Below are positions 63,760 through 64,000 of a DNA stretch of 64,000 bases, one piece after another. Origin of the DNA: a virus; IMG/VR virus record IMGVR_UViG_3300028581_000028, positions 1 through 64,000 of that record; one strand, 5' to 3'. The position numbers and the translations under genes were made by a program. Each line of letters starts with the position of its first letter. The first letter of the stretch is position 1. The notes under the pieces were generated by a model, which was not told the DNA's origin, did no database searches, and saw only the letters and a list, made by a program, of their open reading frames with translations.

Positions 63760-64000
63760 TTAAAGTGATTTTAATCTTTTATTGCCATCGTTATCCAATG
63801 CCACTGCAACATTTGGCACAAATGTCAACGCTTCTGCACAAGCGATAACCTCGCCATCTTTATTGCGAAATTCAGTTGTTACTTGTACAACACAACCATT
63901 CCCAGTCACCATTGCTTTAGTCGATTTCATCCAGCCTTGCTCTTTACTGGAGGCTTTGCCGATCAACTGGAATAAATCCCCGTTCCCAAAAACTTTTAAA
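63760..64000 (-). CDS. Hypothetical protein, 5' end beyond the window
   Basis: An open frame from the right edge to a stop at 63760. It shows LKVFGNGDLFQLIGKASSKE, then KAMVTGNGCVVQVTTEFRNK and ACAEALTFVPNVAVA. The only near starts are TTG and internal Met codons, but the coding pattern continues to the edge, so the gene is truncated by the window. The beta-rich small domain has no recognised function. Confidence 0.6.
   Translation of the reverse strand, partial: LKVFGNGDLFQLIGKASSKEQGWMKSTKAMVTGNGCVVQVTTEFRNKDGEVIACAEALTFVPNVAVALDNDGNKRLKSL

Noticed and set aside
1-64000. tRNA, rRNA, riboswitch, IS element or integrase genes.
   Set aside because: No cloverleaf, conserved RNA motif, transposase or tyrosine/serine recombinase signature was seen by eye. 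A covariance-model search would be needed to exclude small RNAs.

Overview
This window looks like part of the genome of a virus, or virus-like mobile element, of a Bacteroidota host, most likely a flavobacterium. The DNA is AT-rich. Promoters that can be read fit the Bacteroidota consensus (TTG, 19-20 nt, TAnnTTTG). Start codons are preceded by A-rich leaders rather than Shine-Dalgarno sequences. Genes are packed with gaps of 1-30 nt or 4-nt overlaps, and almost all lie on the minus strand, so transcription runs from right to left. Only one convincing gene, an OB-fold-like protein at 20437, is on the plus strand. I saw no tRNA, rRNA, CRISPR array, IS element or integrase.

Layout by coordinate. 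(1) 1-19805 is a virion and packaging block. It holds two peptidoglycan hydrolases, two peptidoglycan-binding-like proteins, an annexin-like protein, a large beta-helical spike, two beta-rich capsid candidates (5941-7146 and 13304-14056), many small proteins with one or two membrane segments and basic tails, a GT2-like glycosyltransferase, several coiled-coil proteins and a HerA/FtsK-type ATPase (17744-18607). (2) 19820-24846 is a small regulatory and replication block around a divergent promoter region: a stand-alone DnaA domain-IV homologue faces the OB-fold gene, with small hypothetical genes and an AP2/HNH gene beside them. (3) 24886-42477 is an operon-like block of large proteins: a membrane-anchored SGNH hydrolase, a protein with a long G/E/Q tract, a 1195-residue polyvalent protein with several HExxH-like motifs, a VWA-like/MoxR ATPase pair, a 1534-residue Strawberry-notch-type helicase and a 622-residue polyvalent protein. 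(4) 42660-64000 is an accessory block of many small genes. Recognisable ones encode a DUF4326 protein, a HAD phosphatase, a radical-SAM DUF5131 protein, a DEDDh exonuclease, a PP-loop PAPS-reductase-like protein split in two frames, a DUF3850 protein, a RusA-like resolvase, two beta-class DNA methyltransferases and an FtsK-gamma-like winged helix.

How it may fit together. The virion block has a packaging-type HerA/FtsK ATPase, many membrane-anchored structural proteins, anchored lysins and two beta-rich capsid candidates. No portal, large terminase, tape measure, sheath or baseplate is visible. The best hypothesis is a tailless, internal-membrane virus like those with vertical jelly-roll capsids, but with a far larger genome than known bacterial members. 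This is inference: it rests on gene content and motifs, and tail genes could lie outside the window.

The strongest unexplained signals are: a recurrent Ala-Glu-Gly (often Ser-Asn-Ala-Glu-Gly) motif in several virion proteins that may be a maturation cleavage site; a shared C-terminal KGMSTG membrane anchor; an isolated transcription unit around the small capsid candidate; twin promoters carrying the same palindromic operator at 24808-24846 and 49629-49668; a repeated AAATAAGTATG start leader in the accessory genes; and an apparent near-absence of GGCC, CCGG, GCGC and CGCG.
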